This document shows, piece after piece, positions 8,648 through 20,448 of a stretch of DNA of 64,000 bases. A program made the translations under genes and the position numbers. The notes below the pieces were generated by a model. That model ran no database searches and was not told the origin of the DNA. It worked only from the letters and a program-made list of their open reading frames with translations. Origin of the DNA: Shewanella litoralis. Its GTDB lineage: Bacteria > Pseudomonadota > Gammaproteobacteria > Enterobacterales > Shewanellaceae. Each line of letters starts with the position of its first letter. The first letter of the stretch is position 1. The DNA lies in assembly GCF_009828585.1 (NCBI RefSeq), contig NZ_WSRZ01000004.1, positions 1 through 64,000 on the forward strand. The letters run 5' to 3'.

Positions 8648-9907
8648 TTAGTAACCTTCGGGTAAACCAAGCATTTTGCGGGTCACCAGGGTAATACCTT
8701 TCTCTGACACTCTAAATCCTCGAGCTTTATCGTGCTCTTGATTATGTCCAATGACGGTGCCTTCAGGAATGATACAACCTCGGTCGATAATCGCATTTTG
8801 AATGTTGCAATGTTTTAATACCACAACGTCTGGCAGTAGTACCGAATCTTTAACCGATGAGTAAGAACATACACGCACTTCATCGAACAATACGCTGCGT
8901 TTAACTTTTGCACCAGAAATAATACAACCACCTGACACGATAGAGTCAACAGCCATCCCACGGCGGTCGTCATCATCAAAGACAAATTTAGCTGGTGGTA
9001 ATTGTTCCTGATAAGTCCAAATAGGCCATTTTGCATCATATAAATTGAGCTGTGGCGTAGGTGACAATAGCTCCATATTCGCCTGGAAAAATGAGTCAAG
9101 GGTACCCACATCTCGCCAGTATGCAGGCTGCTCAGGTACCGCGCTGGTAAATGGAAAAGCGAATACATTAAATTGTTCAATAATGGATGGAATAATGTCT
9201 TTACCAAAATCGCGATCAGAGTCTGCGTTAGCGGCATCTTTTTTTAATTGATCAAACAAAAATTTAGTATTAAATACATAATTACCCATTGATGCTAAAC
9301 ACTTTTCAGGGTCATTGGGTGTCGGTTTTGGGTGAGCAGGTTTTTCTTGAAAACCAATCACCCGCATATTTTCATCGACTTCCATTACCCCAAATGCCCC
9401 AGCGGCTTCAGCGATCGGCGTTTCTAAACAACATACCGTCATATCGGCACCCGACTCTGCATGTGCAGCCAATAAACCGGCATAATCCATACGATAAACA
9501 TGATCGCCGGATAAAATCATCACGTATTTTGGGATTTCATGACGAATAATATCAATATTTTGAAACACGGCATCGGCAGTCCCTTGATACCAATTACCTG
9601 ATGTTTGTTGTGAAGCCGGCAAAATTTCAACCGATTCACCCAACTCTTTTTTAAAGTGGCCCCAACCACGTGTGATATGACGTATTAATGAGTGAGATTT
9701 ATATTGTGTCACCACACCCACACGACGAATGCCTGAGTTAATACAGTTTGATAGCGGAAAATCAATAATTCGAAATTTACCCCCAAAGTACAACGCAGGC
9801 TTTGCACGCCAATCGGTTAACTCATACAAACGCGAACCACGGCCACCTGCAAGAATAATTGCATAGGTATCACGGGTTAAATTACTAATATAACGAACAT
9901 TACTCAT
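8648..9907 (-). CDS. glgC: Glucose-1-phosphate adenylyltransferase (ADP-glucose pyrophosphorylase)
   Basis: GlgC makes ADP-glucose from glucose 1-phosphate and ATP, the committed step of bacterial glycogen synthesis. The 419-residue protein has the nucleotidyltransferase loop [19 protein letters not shown] near the N-terminus, the substrate segment FQEKPAHP, the conserved YWRDVGT, and a C-terminal left-handed beta helix of hexapeptide repeats ([15 protein letters not shown]). A GGAG ribosome site lies seven bases before the ATG at 9907. It lies between glgP and glgA in the operon, 101 bases downstream of glgP. Confidence 0.97.
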   Translation of the reverse strand: MSNVRYISNLTRDTYAIILAGGRGSRLYELTDWRAKPALYFGGKFRIIDFPLSNCINSGIRRVGVVTQYKSHSLIRHITRGWGHFKKELGESVEILPASQQTSGNWYQGTADAVFQNIDIIRHEIPKYVMILSGDHVYRMDYAGLLAAHAESGADMTVCCLETPIAEAAGAFGVMEVDENMRVIGFQEKPAHPKPTPNDPEKCLASMGNYVFNTKFLFDQLKKDAANADSDRDFGKDIIPSIIEQFNVFAFPFTSAVPEQPAYWRDVGTLDSFFQANMELLSPTPQLNLYDAKWPIWTYQEQLPPAKFVFDDDDRRGMAVDSIVSGGCIISGAKVKRSVLFDEVRVCSYSSVKDSVLLPDVVVLKHCNIQNAIIDRGCIIPEGTVIGHNQEHDKARGFRVSEKGITLVTRKMLGLPEGY

Positions 9908-10008
9908 AAACAGACTCCATTCGGCTTTTAATCAAAAGCCACGATTATTAAGCATATATCCACGTTTACTGTGTGTATTTCGCGGTGCGAACACTATCGG
10001 TTTTAAGT

Positions 10009-12534
10009 TTACTTTTTCATCCAGATATCGTCGCGGTAGCCCGCGATGGTGTTATCACTAGAGAAACGGCCACTGGCGGCGCTGTTTCTGATACTGATTT
10101 GTTGCCAGGTGTCCTGGTCTAAATAGGTTTGCGCGACTTTTTCTTGTGCAATACGGTAACTGTCAAAATCTGCTGCGGTCATCCATTGATCGTATGGGTC
10201 GATAATTGAAGCAATAATATGATCAAAAATACCCGGCTCGACCAAATTAAAGTGACCACTTTTAAGCATGCTCATTACCCCACTGAGGGCTTCAGATTGA
10301 GCAATTATTTGTTGTGGTTGATAATTCACTTTGGCTTGTGCAACCTGAGCAGCGTCTAAACCAAACAGGAAGAAGTTTTCGTGCCCCACCTCTTCTAACA
10401 TTTCAATGTTTGCGCCATCTAACGTACCAATGGTCAATGCGCCGTTCATCATAAATTTCATGTTACCTGTGCCCGAGGCTTCTTTACCTGCGGTAGAAAT
10501 TTGTTCAGATAAATCGGTACCAGGACAAATTTTTTCCATTGCACTGACATTATAGTTTGGTAAAAATGCCATCCGCAGATAAGGCGTCACTAATGGATCT
10601 GAATTGACCATATGGGCAACATTGTTGGCTAATTTGATGATTTGTTTCGCCATGGCATAACCCGGCGCCGCTTTACCGCCAATTAATACACAGCGCGGCA
10701 CCATGCCTTCGGTATCGCCATTTAAAATACGGCGGTACAAATGAATCACATGCAAAATATTTAACAGTTGGCGCTTATATTCGTGAATGCGCTTAACCTG
10801 CACATCAAACATCATGCTTGGGTCAAATTTAACCCCGCACTCCTGATATACAAATTCACTTAACGCTTGTTTATTCGCAAGCTTAATTTCAGCCCATTCC
10901 TTCACAAACACTTTATCGCTGGTAAAGGCATTTAAGGCGGAAAGTCGTGATAAATCGGTGATCCACTCTTTGCCTAAGCGACGAGTAATTAAGTCTGCCA
11001 ACTTCGGATTACAATACGCAAGCCAACGCCTTGGGGTAACACCATTGGTTTTATTATTAAATTTCTCTGGCCATAATTGGTAAAAATCACTAAAGAGACC
11101 GTCTTTTAATAATTGCGTATGTAAACCCGCTACGCCATTGACAGAAAAACTCGCGACGATGGCAAGGTAGGCCATTCTGATGTGTTGCTCTGGTCCTTCT
11201 TCAATAATTGACATACTCGTCAATTTTTCAATGTTTCCAGGCCAGTGATGTGCCACTTGTTCAAGATAACGTGAGTTGATTTCAAAAATGATTTCAACAA
11301 TACGTGGCAACATGTATTTCATCATCGGCACTGACCATCGCTCTAACGCTTCAGGCAGTAGAGTGTGATTAGTGTAGGCCATAGACTGACTCGTAATAGC
11401 CCAGGCTTCATCCCAGGTGAGTTCGTATTGGTCGAGTAGTAGGCGCATGAGCTCAGGCACCGCAATACTTGGGTGTGTATCGTTAAGCTGCAAAACATTA
11501 TGCTGGCTAAATTGGTTGAAATCTTTGCCATAATGGGCAACATAACGCGCTAACAAATCTTGTAAACTGGCTGACGATAAAAAATACTGTTGCCTTAATC
11601 TAAGCTCTTTACCATTCACACTGGCATCATTTGGATACAACACCATGGTGATTTGCTCAGCCAAATTTTTGGTGGCAACCGCTTCAGCATAATCACCTTC
11701 ATTAAATTCGGCTAAGTCAAACTCATCGTTTGCTTCTGCTTTCCATAACCGTAGCGTATTGATCCGGCCATTATTAAACCCGGGAATAGGCACGTCGTAA
11801 GGTACTGCCAATACATTTTGGGTGTCTGTCCATACATGATGCCGGCGTCCGTGTTTATCCACATAATTTTCGGTATGCCCAAAAAATGGCACAGTAACAA
11901 TTTTATGGGCAATCCTGACTTCCCATGGATTACCATGACGTAACCAACGATCGGGTTGTTCAATTTGGTAACCGTCAACAATTTTTTGCATAAACATGCC
12001 ATATTGATAGCGAATACCATAACCTGTAACCGATAAATCAAGGCTGGCACAACTGTCTAAAAAGCAGGCTGCCAAGCGCCCTAAGCCACCATTACCTAAA
12101 CCGGCATCATGTTCAACTTGTTCAATATCTTCTAAGGTTATTGCGTAATCAGTTAATACGGCTTTAGCTTCGTCGGTTAAATTTAAGCTCAATAACGCAT
12201 TGCCTAACGCTCGGCCCATTAAAAACTCAAGCGATAAGTAGGCCACTTGCTTTTGCTGGTATTGGTTGTCTTTAATCCGCGTTTGTCGCCAATCATCTAA
12301 CATTTGTTCTTTTACACTTTCACCCACTGCGGTAAAAAGCTCTTCAGGATCATGATCATCACGACATAAACCGTAACGAATATGCCGCGCAAGTGATGCA
12401 CCTAACGTATCACAGGGTTCACACGTGTCCCCTTTCACGGCAGTCTCCATGACAGGCTCAGCTTTAGTTTTAGCGTTTTTTTTACGTGGTGTTGGGGCTT
12501 TCTTTGCACCGGCACTTTCTTTAGCTGTGGTCAT
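10009..12534 (-). CDS. glgP: Glycogen/starch/alpha-glucan phosphorylase
   Basis: This 841-residue enzyme releases glucose 1-phosphate from the ends of alpha-1,4-glucans. It belongs to GT35 and needs pyridoxal phosphate, which is bound by the Lys in GTGNMKFMMNGAL; the downstream segment TLDGANIEM is also typical. The first 45 residues are an unusual Ala/Lys/Thr-rich tail (SAGAKKAPTPRKKNAKTK) that most phosphorylases lack and that may be disordered. The start codon follows the glgX stop by three bases, with a GGAG ribosome site inside the end of glgX, so the two are probably translationally coupled. With GlgX it forms the breakdown arm of the operon. Confidence 0.96.
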   Translation of the reverse strand: MTTAKESAGAKKAPTPRKKNAKTKAEPVMETAVKGDTCEPCDTLGASLARHIRYGLCRDDHDPEELFTAVGESVKEQMLDDWRQTRIKDNQYQQKQVAYLSLEFLMGRALGNALLSLNLTDEAKAVLTDYAITLEDIEQVEHDAGLGNGGLGRLAACFLDSCASLDLSVTGYGIRYQYGMFMQKIVDGYQIEQPDRWLRHGNPWEVRIAHKIVTVPFFGHTENYVDKHGRRHHVWTDTQNVLAVPYDVPIPGFNNGRINTLRLWKAEANDEFDLAEFNEGDYAEAVATKNLAEQITMVLYPNDASVNGKELRLRQQYFLSSASLQDLLARYVAHYGKDFNQFSQHNVLQLNDTHPSIAVPELMRLLLDQYELTWDEAWAITSQSMAYTNHTLLPEALERWSVPMMKYMLPRIVEIIFEINSRYLEQVAHHWPGNIEKLTSMSIIEEGPEQHIRMAYLAIVASFSVNGVAGLHTQLLKDGLFSDFYQLWPEKFNNKTNGVTPRRWLAYCNPKLADLITRRLGKEWITDLSRLSALNAFTSDKVFVKEWAEIKLANKQALSEFVYQECGVKFDPSMMFDVQVKRIHEYKRQLLNILHVIHLYRRILNGDTEGMVPRCVLIGGKAAPGYAMAKQIIKLANNVAHMVNSDPLVTPYLRMAFLPNYNVSAMEKICPGTDLSEQISTAGKEASGTGNMKFMMNGALTIGTLDGANIEMLEEVGHENFFLFGLDAAQVAQAKVNYQPQQIIAQSEALSGVMSMLKSGHFNLVEPGIFDHIIASIIDPYDQWMTAADFDSYRIAQEKVAQTYLDQDTWQQISIRNSAASGRFSSDNTIAGYRDDIWMKK

Positions 12535-12537
12535 CCA

Positions 12538-14637
12538 TCACTCCTTGGTAAATTCGGTATGAAATAATATTAAACTGCGATCGATTAGCTTCACTTGTTG
12601 ATTGTTATCAACGGCAGGCTCAGAGGATTGGGTGTGTAATAAACAGTGCCAATGCTTAAGGTGAGCGAGTTGCGGTAAGGTAAACGTATGAGATTGATAA
12701 TCTACATTGATGAGTAGCAATAAGGCTTCGGTACTTTCTGGCCCTGCGCCAATATCGGCATGGCCTAAATTACCGGTAATAATGACACTGAGTGTGCGTG
12801 TATGATGTTCGCACCAATGAGATTTGGTCATCACTTCGCCTTGGCGATTAAACCAGGCTAGGCCATTGTCAAAGAGGGCCTCTGGTTTATGAATAAACGC
12901 CTGGTGACATAACATAGGAAAGCGTTTACGTAAGCTAATCAGCTTTGCAGTGTAGCTCACCAATGACCAGTCAATCACATCCCAATCAAACCAACCTATC
13001 GGATTGTCCTGACAGTAGGCGTTATTGTTACCTTGTTGGCTCTGGCCAGACTCATCACCTGCAAGCAACATTGGCACACCCTGAGACAACAATAAACAGG
13101 TGAGTAAATTGCGTTTTTGACGTTCACGAATGGCGTTAATTTCTTGGTCATTGGTTTCACCTTCAACACCGTAATTATCACTGCAATTTTCTTGGTGCCC
13201 GTCGCGATTTTCTTCACCATTGGCTAGATTATGTCGTTGCTGATAACTCACTAAATCATGCAAGGTATAGCCGTCATGACTGGTGATAAAGTTGATACTG
13301 GCTGAGGGACCACGGCCATTGTGTTCAAAAAAGTCACTAGAACCATGAAAACGTTTGGCAAACTCTGGCAACATGCCGCTGTCACCGCGCCAAAAACGGC
13401 GCATTGCATCACGGTAGCGATCATTCCATTCACTAAAGGCAACAGGATAGTTACCCAGTTGATAACCGCCAGGACCAATATCCCACGGTTCAGCAATCAA
13501 TTTGACCTTACACAATACGGGATCTTGAGTTATGGCATCAAAAAAACCGCTTCCAGGGTCAAAACCATAAACTTCGCGGCCAAGACAACTGGCTAGGTCA
13601 AAACGAAAACCATCAACGCCCATCACTTCAACCCAATATCGTAATGAGTCCATGACTAACATAAGCACTTGGGGATGATTTAAATTGAAGGTGTTACCAC
13701 AGCCAGTGTCGTTAATGTTAAAGCGCTTATCATTGGGCAATAATCGATAATAGCTGGCGTTATCTATGCCACGAAAACTGTATGTGGGGCCAAGATGGTT
13801 TCCCTCTGCTGTGTGGTTAAATACAACATCAAGTATCACTTCGATGCCGGCGTGATGAAGACGAGATACCATGTGTCTAAACTCGGCAATATCGCCGTTT
13901 TTATTGGCTAAATAGCCGCTATGTGGAGCCATAAAGGCGATACTATTGTAGCCCCAGTAATTGTTGAGGCTTTTTTCAGTTAAAAAAGGTTCGTCAAAAA
14001 AGCCATGTATGGGTAACAACTCAACACAGGTAATACCCAGGTTTTGTAAGTAGTCAATGACAGGTTGACTGGCAAGGCCGGCGAACGTGCCCTGCTCGTT
14101 GAAATCGATTTGAGGATGTTGTTTGGTAAACCCTTTTACATGAGTTTCAAATAACACACTTTTATGTAATGGATTGGCCAAAGGTACGATGGGAATGTCG
14201 GCGACAAAATCACACGCGACCACCTGACATTTGGGCATATAAGCCGCGCTGTCTTGGGTATCAAATGACAAGTCTTCATTAGGGGCGTCAACATCGTAGC
14301 CATATAACGCGGGATGTTGGATGACCTCACCGACCAATTTTTTTGCGTAAGGGTCGAGTAGTAATTTATGATGATTAAATCGATGCCCGAGCTCAGGCTG
14401 ATACGGGCCAAACACGCGATAACCATATAACAAGCCCGCTTTAGCATCCGCAAGATGGCAATGCCAAATTTGGCGGGTGCTGTCTCGCATAATATACTGT
14501 GCTACTTCAACTTGTCCGCTAGGATCAAATAGACATAACACCACTTTGGTAGCGTGGGCTGAAAACAACGAAAAGTTGACTCCGTTGTCATCAATTGTTG
14601 CCCCTAAAGGATAGGGGTAACCACTGGTCATATCCAT
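12538..14637 (-). CDS. glgX: Glycogen debranching enzyme (isoamylase type)
   Basis: GlgX hydrolyses alpha-1,6 links of limit dextrins left by the phosphorylase. The 699-residue protein has an N-terminal CBM48 domain (PLGATIDDNGVNFSLFSAH) and a GH13 barrel with the four standard motifs: VVFNHTAEGN, DGFRFDLASCLG with the nucleophile Asp, LIAEPWDIG with the acid Glu, and FITSHDGYTLHD. It begins at the ATG at 14637 with AGGGA just upstream and lies 48 bases after glgB. Its length and motif set are ordinary for the family. Confidence 0.95.
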   Translation of the reverse strand: MDMTSGYPYPLGATIDDNGVNFSLFSAHATKVVLCLFDPSGQVEVAQYIMRDSTRQIWHCHLADAKAGLLYGYRVFGPYQPELGHRFNHHKLLLDPYAKKLVGEVIQHPALYGYDVDAPNEDLSFDTQDSAAYMPKCQVVACDFVADIPIVPLANPLHKSVLFETHVKGFTKQHPQIDFNEQGTFAGLASQPVIDYLQNLGITCVELLPIHGFFDEPFLTEKSLNNYWGYNSIAFMAPHSGYLANKNGDIAEFRHMVSRLHHAGIEVILDVVFNHTAEGNHLGPTYSFRGIDNASYYRLLPNDKRFNINDTGCGNTFNLNHPQVLMLVMDSLRYWVEVMGVDGFRFDLASCLGREVYGFDPGSGFFDAITQDPVLCKVKLIAEPWDIGPGGYQLGNYPVAFSEWNDRYRDAMRRFWRGDSGMLPEFAKRFHGSSDFFEHNGRGPSASINFITSHDGYTLHDLVSYQQRHNLANGEENRDGHQENCSDNYGVEGETNDQEINAIRERQKRNLLTCLLLSQGVPMLLAGDESGQSQQGNNNAYCQDNPIGWFDWDVIDWSLVSYTAKLISLRKRFPMLCHQAFIHKPEALFDNGLAWFNRQGEVMTKSHWCEHHTRTLSVIITGNLGHADIGAGPESTEALLLLINVDYQSHTFTLPQLAHLKHWHCLLHTQSSEPAVDNNQQVKLIDRSLILFHTEFTKE

Positions 14638-14685
14638 AATGAATCCCTACATATAAATAAGCTTAAAGACTTTTAAGTGCAAATA

Positions 14686-16911
14686 TTACTCAGCAAGTTC
14701 GAATGCTTCTGGCACAAAAATAGTACAACCTAGAGGGGGAACAGTAATCACGATACTGTTATCCATACCCTGCCATGGCGTGGTTTGTGTTTCAAATGGG
14801 CCTTCATTAATCACATGACTGCCACCGTAATAGTGGTGATCGCTGTTGAGTGCTTCGGTATATTGCCCTGCACTAGGTAGCCCAAGTCGGAAGCCGTGAT
14901 GCACTTGCGGTGACATATTGACTACAATGATTGCGTGTTGCTGTTTGGCTTTAGCGTAGCGGCAGTAAACCAAAATGTTGTTGTCAGCATTGTTGCAATC
15001 AAGCCAGGCAAACCCGTCACTTTGGTGGTCACATTCGTATAACGCGGGGGTTTGTTGGTAAAGCTGATTTAGGTCACGAACCCAATCTTGCATACCTTGA
15101 TGCGGTGCGTATTCAAGTAAATGCCAATCAAGGCTTTGGTTATGATTCCATTCATTACGTTGAGCAAACTCATTGCCCATAAACAGCAGTTTTTTACCTG
15201 GATGCGACCACATAAAACCATAGTAAGTGCGTAGTGTGGCAAATTTTTGCCAGTCATCACCAGGAATTTTGTGCAGTAAAGACCCTTTGCCATGCACTAC
15301 TTCATCATGGCTTAACGATAAAATGAATTGTTCGGTAAAGGCATAGACTAAGCTAAATGTGAGCTCTCCATGATGAAAACGACGGTAAAGTGGATCGCAG
15401 CTGATATAACGTAATGTGTCATTCATCCAGCCCATATTCCACTTAAAGCCAAAACCTAAACCATTTTGATCAGTTGCTTGAGTGACACCTGGCCATGCGG
15501 TGGATTCTTCAGCAATCATATTAATACCCGGAAAACACTGGTACATACGTGCATTCAACTCTTGTAAAAATTGAATGGCTTGCAGGTTTTCACGCCCGCC
15601 AAATTCATTGGGTACCCACTGATCAGCATTACGGCTGTAATCAAGGTATAACATCGATGACACCGCATCTAAACGCAGACCATCAAAATGGAATTCATCG
15701 AGCCAATAATAGGCATTACTGTATAAAAAACTGCGCACTTCAGCGCGGCCATAGTTATAAATTAACGTGTCCCAATCAGGGTGCTCACCTTTACGTGGGT
15801 CTTGATGCTCATATAAACAACTGCCATCAAAACGCACCAGACCATGGGGATCGCGAGGATAATGCGCCGGTACCCAGTCGAGCAACACGGCAATATCTTG
15901 TTGATGACACGCATCAATAAACGCTTTAAGGCCATTAGCATCACCAAACCGATAAGTCGGCGCGTACAGACCTACGGGTTGATACCCCCATGAACCGTCA
16001 AAGGGAAACTCGCTAATTGGCATCAATTGTAAATGGGTAAACCCCATCTCTTTTACATAGGGCACCAACTCGTTAATTAACTGCACATAATCAGTATATT
16101 CTTGGCCTTCCTCGCCGGTTCTGCGCCAAGACGCTAAGTGCACCTCATAAATCGACATTGGCTGATTATGACTGTGGCTTTGGCTACGTTCTTTGAGCCA
16201 TTGCTCGTCTTGCCATTGATATAATGCAGGTGAAGGAATTTTAGAGGCGTTATGTGGCGATGGCTGCATCGATACGGCATAAGGATCTGACTTTACGACC
16301 ACATGACCATGCTCATCGGTAATCGCAAATTTGTAATGTTGCTCGGCTTCGACTTCAACGATAAAAATATCCCACAAACCACTCGCTGGGTGAAAACGCA
16401 GAATATGACGTTTTTGATCCCATGCGTTAAAATCACCCATTAATGCGACTTTTTTTGCATTTGGCGCCCACACACAAAAATGCACACCAGTGACACCTTC
16501 ATGTTCACGCCAGTTAGCGCCTTGAAAACGGTATGCCTGTAACTGGCTACCTTCACCAAATAAATACACATCTTGTGGATCTAATAAACTGTCGAATTGA
16601 TATGGGTCACTGATCAGTTGCTCACAAAGAGGAAATTGTACCCGCAGTTGATAAGTAAAAGGTTTCACTCTACGGCCCATTTTGCCGGCAAATAAACCCT
16701 GTTCATTAAGCTGCTCAAGGCTCGTTACTTTACGGCCATCCTTAAGGCTAATCACATCGACCGATATCGCACCGGGTAGATAACAACGAACAATTAATCC
16801 TTTGCCGTCACTACTACTGTGCATGCCAAGCAATGAAAACACATCAGTGTAATCTCCATTTAATAACGCAATATCGCTACCTTGATGAAAATATGCAGTC
16901 GCTACAGTCAT
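14686..16911 (-). CDS. glgB: 1,4-alpha-glucan branching enzyme
   Basis: GlgB introduces alpha-1,6 branches in glycogen. There are two N-terminal CBM48-like domains (about residues 1-230, including [20 protein letters not shown]), then a GH13 barrel with [28 protein letters not shown] with the nucleophile Asp, AEESTAW with the acid Glu, and [14 protein letters not shown] place the start at 16911 ([11 protein letters not shown]), giving 741 residues and a 13-base gap after the malQ stop. A longer frame back to 17004 would overlap malQ by 80 bases and adds sequence with no family character. Confidence 0.95.
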   Translation of the reverse strand: MTVATAYFHQGSDIALLNGDYTDVFSLLGMHSSSDGKGLIVRCYLPGAISVDVISLKDGRKVTSLEQLNEQGLFAGKMGRRVKPFTYQLRVQFPLCEQLISDPYQFDSLLDPQDVYLFGEGSQLQAYRFQGANWREHEGVTGVHFCVWAPNAKKVALMGDFNAWDQKRHILRFHPASGLWDIFIVEVEAEQHYKFAITDEHGHVVVKSDPYAVSMQPSPHNASKIPSPALYQWQDEQWLKERSQSHSHNQPMSIYEVHLASWRRTGEEGQEYTDYVQLINELVPYVKEMGFTHLQLMPISEFPFDGSWGYQPVGLYAPTYRFGDANGLKAFIDACHQQDIAVLLDWVPAHYPRDPHGLVRFDGSCLYEHQDPRKGEHPDWDTLIYNYGRAEVRSFLYSNAYYWLDEFHFDGLRLDAVSSMLYLDYSRNADQWVPNEFGGRENLQAIQFLQELNARMYQCFPGINMIAEESTAWPGVTQATDQNGLGFGFKWNMGWMNDTLRYISCDPLYRRFHHGELTFSLVYAFTEQFILSLSHDEVVHGKGSLLHKIPGDDWQKFATLRTYYGFMWSHPGKKLLFMGNEFAQRNEWNHNQSLDWHLLEYAPHQGMQDWVRDLNQLYQQTPALYECDHQSDGFAWLDCNNADNNILVYCRYAKAKQQHAIIVVNMSPQVHHGFRLGLPSAGQYTEALNSDHHYYGGSHVINEGPFETQTTPWQGMDNSIVITVPPLGCTIFVPEAFELAE

Positions 16912-16924
16912 ATACAATGATCCA

Positions 16925-19114
16925 TTATTGTTCTGAATTGTTGGATGAAGACATATTGGCAGCAAATTGCTGGCCGCTAGCTTGTCTTGATTGTTTAATT
17001 GCATTCAACCTTTGCTGCACTTTAACGCTTTGGGACATTTGTTGAATGCTCAATGGCAAACGACGTTGCCAGTTTGGAAACTCTTTCCACGTACCAGGAA
17101 TATTAACGCCGTGTTTATCTGCGACTAAATCACTCAATTGCACACTGAATAATTGTGCATTGCCTCTCGCTGCCACCGATATCCACGCCAGTAACAACAC
17201 ATCAAAATCAACTTGATCAATATAGTCATCTGCAACAGGTTCAATCGCCCCCAGCTCAACCAATAAATGAATTAACTGTTGTTTTTCAAGCTGACGAATA
17301 TGCAAAACCTGAAGTAATCGTTCGTCGTTATCGATTAATTGCAGCTGTCGTCGTAATTTAAGATCATCACCCGTCCACCACGCTTTAATGGTGGGCACAT
17401 CATGATTGGCGAGCATCATTAAACTTTGATGTTTGTAATCTTTAGGATATTTAAAGCGATCGTAATCTTTGCAAAAGTAAAAAAGCTCGTTAGAGAACAC
17501 CCCTGCTTGCGCTAAGCGCGATACAATTTCTGGCGGTACAATGCCAAGATCTTCACCAATGACAACACAGCGGGCACGTTGGCTTTCAAGACACACAATC
17601 GCTAATAGGGTTTCAACCGGGTAATAAACGTAACTGCCTTCGCCTAACTCGCGATTAAGTGGCCACCACCATAAACGTAATAAGCCCATAACATGATCGA
17701 TGCGTAATGCACCGCAATGTTGCATATTACTGCGCACTAATTGGATAAAATGGCTAAAATCATGTTGTTTTAATTTTACCGGGTCAAATGGCGTTAACCC
17801 CCAATTTTGCCCTTGCTCTGCAAAGGGATCCGGTGGTGCACCAATACTGGCGTTATCACAAAACAACGCTAAATTTGCGCTCACTTCAGCACCATGGCTC
17901 ACTGCACCTACGGCTAAATCACGTATAAGGCCAATGCTCATACCGCATTGTTTTGCGTTAAGCTGACATGCTTCTAATTGTTCACTTGCAACAAATTGCA
18001 AGTACAAATAAAAGCCTTCTTCCTGAGTGAAATATTTTGAAGCTAATTCAATCTCTTTATGAACAAACTGCATCAATGCAATTTTATCCTGTTCAACAAA
18101 ATGCAAGTAAGCATGATATCTGGCGGTTTCATTCTTTACATGTTGCTGACAAAATATTTGATACAACTTTTCAAACGCTGCGTATTTGAGCAGCTGTACT
18201 TCTTCATAGTTAATCAATTGAGCTTGATTTAACGCTTGCTTTTTTTGTTGCCACTGTTGAGTTGTGAGCTCTTTTTGCACCGCTTTATATTCATAAACCG
18301 CTTCAATTTGAATGTACAAAGGATTTAAACGGCGGCGATCGGTCGGACTATAAGGACTGGGGTTTTCTGGCTGGCTGATGTCTAACGCGTGCAGTGGATT
18401 AAGCAGAATAAAATCGGCTCCGCCGTGAGCGGCATAGTCAATAAGTTCAGCGAGGTTACCAAAATCGCCAATTCCCCATTGTTCATCGCTGCGCATGGCA
18501 TACAATTGCGCATTTAAGCCCCATAGCTGTTTTTGCGCTTGAGAGTGCGCCGCGAGGCGACCTTGATATGCCGTTTGTGGTGCCAGCATAATTTGACCGT
18601 ACAAGGTGTTCACCCGCGTAGAATCACCAATAAACGCTAAGCTAATATGATGATAACCTAAATGTAGATTGGGTTTGTCTAACACCAAACGATACTGACA
18701 GTAACGTTGTCCACCATAATAGTATTCACCGACGACATTACAATCTTGGCAGCGAGCGGTCACCGTTAAGGTATCTATGCATTCACCATAAATGGTGACT
18801 TTGAACGCAAAAGGATAATTGTCAGGTAATTGCACATCAATGTGTGGCTTATCGATTTCACACCATTGAAAACGGTGTAATGGCACCAACCAGGGATCGA
18901 CATCTAACTGCTCAATACGTTGAGCCATGTTATGTTCGGTCAGTAAATGCGGATATTCGGACGGATCACATTGATGTTGATTGAATGATGTGGGTATTAA
19001 CATCGTGGTTAATATACCCTGCCTATCCTTAGCAGGTATGTGAACCAGTTTACCGATACAATCGATAAACTCTGCTCCAACGCCTTGCAAATACAGCAAC
19101 TTCTCCAGTCCCAT
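16925..19114 (-). CDS. malQ: 4-alpha-glucanotransferase (amylomaltase)
   Basis: MalQ transfers 4-alpha-glucan segments between maltodextrins and frees glucose. The 729-residue GH77 protein shows [24 protein letters not shown] with the nucleophile Asp, [10 protein letters not shown] with the acid Glu, and [12 protein letters not shown]. About 140 N-terminal residues form the extra domain found in proteobacterial MalQ. A GAGGGAAG ribosome site precedes the ATG at 19114. It is the first gene of the glycogen operon, so its upstream region (19115-19524) should carry the operon promoter. Confidence 0.95.
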   Translation of the reverse strand: MGLEKLLYLQGVGAEFIDCIGKLVHIPAKDRQGILTTMLIPTSFNQHQCDPSEYPHLLTEHNMAQRIEQLDVDPWLVPLHRFQWCEIDKPHIDVQLPDNYPFAFKVTIYGECIDTLTVTARCQDCNVVGEYYYGGQRYCQYRLVLDKPNLHLGYHHISLAFIGDSTRVNTLYGQIMLAPQTAYQGRLAAHSQAQKQLWGLNAQLYAMRSDEQWGIGDFGNLAELIDYAAHGGADFILLNPLHALDISQPENPSPYSPTDRRRLNPLYIQIEAVYEYKAVQKELTTQQWQQKKQALNQAQLINYEEVQLLKYAAFEKLYQIFCQQHVKNETARYHAYLHFVEQDKIALMQFVHKEIELASKYFTQEEGFYLYLQFVASEQLEACQLNAKQCGMSIGLIRDLAVGAVSHGAEVSANLALFCDNASIGAPPDPFAEQGQNWGLTPFDPVKLKQHDFSHFIQLVRSNMQHCGALRIDHVMGLLRLWWWPLNRELGEGSYVYYPVETLLAIVCLESQRARCVVIGEDLGIVPPEIVSRLAQAGVFSNELFYFCKDYDRFKYPKDYKHQSLMMLANHDVPTIKAWWTGDDLKLRRQLQLIDNDERLLQVLHIRQLEKQQLIHLLVELGAIEPVADDYIDQVDFDVLLLAWISVAARGNAQLFSVQLSDLVADKHGVNIPGTWKEFPNWQRRLPLSIQQMSQSVKVQQRLNAIKQSRQASGQQFAANMSSSNNSEQ

Positions 19115-19524
19115 ATTTGTCTTCCCTCGCGATTATTAACTGCATTAATTCCAGCAGTTATCATGCCAGTTAATCGTAACAATATAGCGACAAATTAATG
19201 GCAGAAAAATGACAAGAATAAACCATTATAAATCATAATCTTAATTAGATATAACACAATAAAACAACTATATAAAACATACGCTTTAAACTATCTTCTT
19301 GCACTATATCAGCGCAAAACAAACAAAGATAGTGCAATAATTGATCATAAAAACAGTTTTGTTGCGTTAACATAGCGCAGTCATTATTAGGCGTAAAAAC
19401 AATGGATTATTGAACAGAAAACGAACGCCTAAATGCCCTTTACAAGCGCAATATGCTTTGTCTGTTAATTAGGCCCTGTTATGATAAATCAACCTATCTG
19501 CATTCTCTGAGAAAGAGCCGCCTT
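19115..19524. other. Intergenic promoter region between divergent malQ operon and Nudix gene
   Basis: About 410 AT-rich bases separate the start of malQ (minus) from the Nudix gene (plus). No gene is visible. The only clear structure is a dyad at 19299-19337, listed separately. Promoters for both directions must lie here, but I could not single out convincing -35/-10 pairs. Confidence 0.5.
19299..19337. promoter_or_regulatory. Dyad TTGCACTAT-N21-ATAGTGCAA, possible operator
   Basis: A perfect 9-base inverted repeat with 21 bases between the arms, about 190 bases upstream of malQ and 190 bases upstream of the Nudix start. An arm spacing of about three helical turns would suit a dimer pair or a looping regulator. 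The regulator is unknown. Confidence 0.35.
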
Positions 19525-20100
19525 TTGAATAAACATGAATTTACAATACGCTACAATTTTAATCAGCTGAGTGCTGCAATTGCGTCTGCACCCACGGCAT
19601 ATTTAGGCCGTCAAGCAGCAGTATTGATCCCTATTATTGAAATAGATCAACAACTGCACCTTGTATTGACCCAGCGAGCAATGCATTTACGCCATCATCC
19701 TGGGCAAATCAGTTTCCCGGGTGGCAAAGTAGAGCCTAACGACGTAAACGCCATTCATACTGCATTACGTGAAGCCCATGAAGAAATAGGCTTACATGCT
19801 GAAAACGTCGAAGTATTAGGCTTATTTCCACCACACAAAACTTTTACAGGGTTTGAAATCACTCCAGTGGTGGCTTTTGTAAAACAGCATTTTGAGTTAG
19901 TCATTGATCCTGGCGAAGTGGCAGACTGCTTTACGGTTCCACTTCGTTTTTTTATAGACAGGGATAATCGGCATCAGGTATTTCATTATCGGCATGGCAA
20001 ACGTTATCACGTTCATTTTATGCCGTTTGAAGACCGTTTTATTTGGGGGGTAACGGCAGCAATCATTGATTTATTATGCCGCCATGTCACGCAAAACTGA
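19525..20100 (+). CDS. Nudix hydrolase, CoA pyrophosphatase type (NudL/YeaB-like)
   Basis: The protein carries the CoA-type Nudix signature: LTQRAMHLRHHPGQISFPGG followed by the Nudix box GGKVEPND with LREAHEEIG, whose Glu residues bind Mg. Enzymes of this group cleave CoA and oxidised CoA to phosphopantetheine and 3',5'-ADP. The frame is open back to an ATG at 19453, but that ATG has no ribosome site and the added residues look unrelated to the family. The TTG at 19525, preceded by AAAGAG at a good distance, gives MNKHEFTIRY and about 191 residues, close to the E. coli length. Confidence 0.82.
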   Translation: MNKHEFTIRYNFNQLSAAIASAPTAYLGRQAAVLIPIIEIDQQLHLVLTQRAMHLRHHPGQISFPGGKVEPNDVNAIHTALREAHEEIGLHAENVEVLGLFPPHKTFTGFEITPVVAFVKQHFELVIDPGEVADCFTVPLRFFIDRDNRHQVFHYRHGKRYHVHFMPFEDRFIWGVTAAIIDLLCRHVTQN

Positions 20101-20112
20101 TTTTTTTATAGC

Positions 20113-20448
20113 TTAAATAATGTAGCGAATGTATAACCCAGCAGATAATGACACCACTAATAGCAAAGGGATATTGACCCAAAAACCCATTCTGGTGGTG
20201 GTTTTTGCATAAAAATTAACAAGCAAGTTTAAAAAACTCACGCCAGCACAACACCAAATTAAATACTCTAACTTAACCGTCAGATCGGGTTCCCAATAAA
20301 GACGCACAGACACACCTTTACTCAAAAAATACCCTACTGCACGATCCGGTCTTGCCTCACCAAATATAATCAATGCATAAATGGCCAAACTCCAACCTAA
20401 AATCGATAATACCGTCAACACGACTTGCAAAATACCTAATCGAGACAT
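20113..20448 (-). CDS. Small inner-membrane protein, unknown function
   Basis: The 111-residue product has three predicted membrane segments: about residues 8-29 (VVLTVLSILGWSLAIYALII), 62-80 (LIWCCAGVSFLNLLVNF) and 90-110 (WVNIPLLLVVSLSAGLYI), with a polar stretch after the first that contains ARPDRAV. I do not recognise a characterised family. It converges on the Nudix gene with a 12-base gap and lies divergent to asnS. Confidence 0.75.
   Translation of the reverse strand: MSRLGILQVVLTVLSILGWSLAIYALIIFGEARPDRAVGYFLSKGVSVRLYWEPDLTVKLEYLIWCCAGVSFLNLLVNFYAKTTTRMGFWVNIPLLLVVSLSAGLYIRYII

Noticed and set aside
16912-17004. Extended N-terminus for GlgB
   Set aside because: It overlaps the end of malQ and carries no conserved residues; the ATG at 16911 matches the family.
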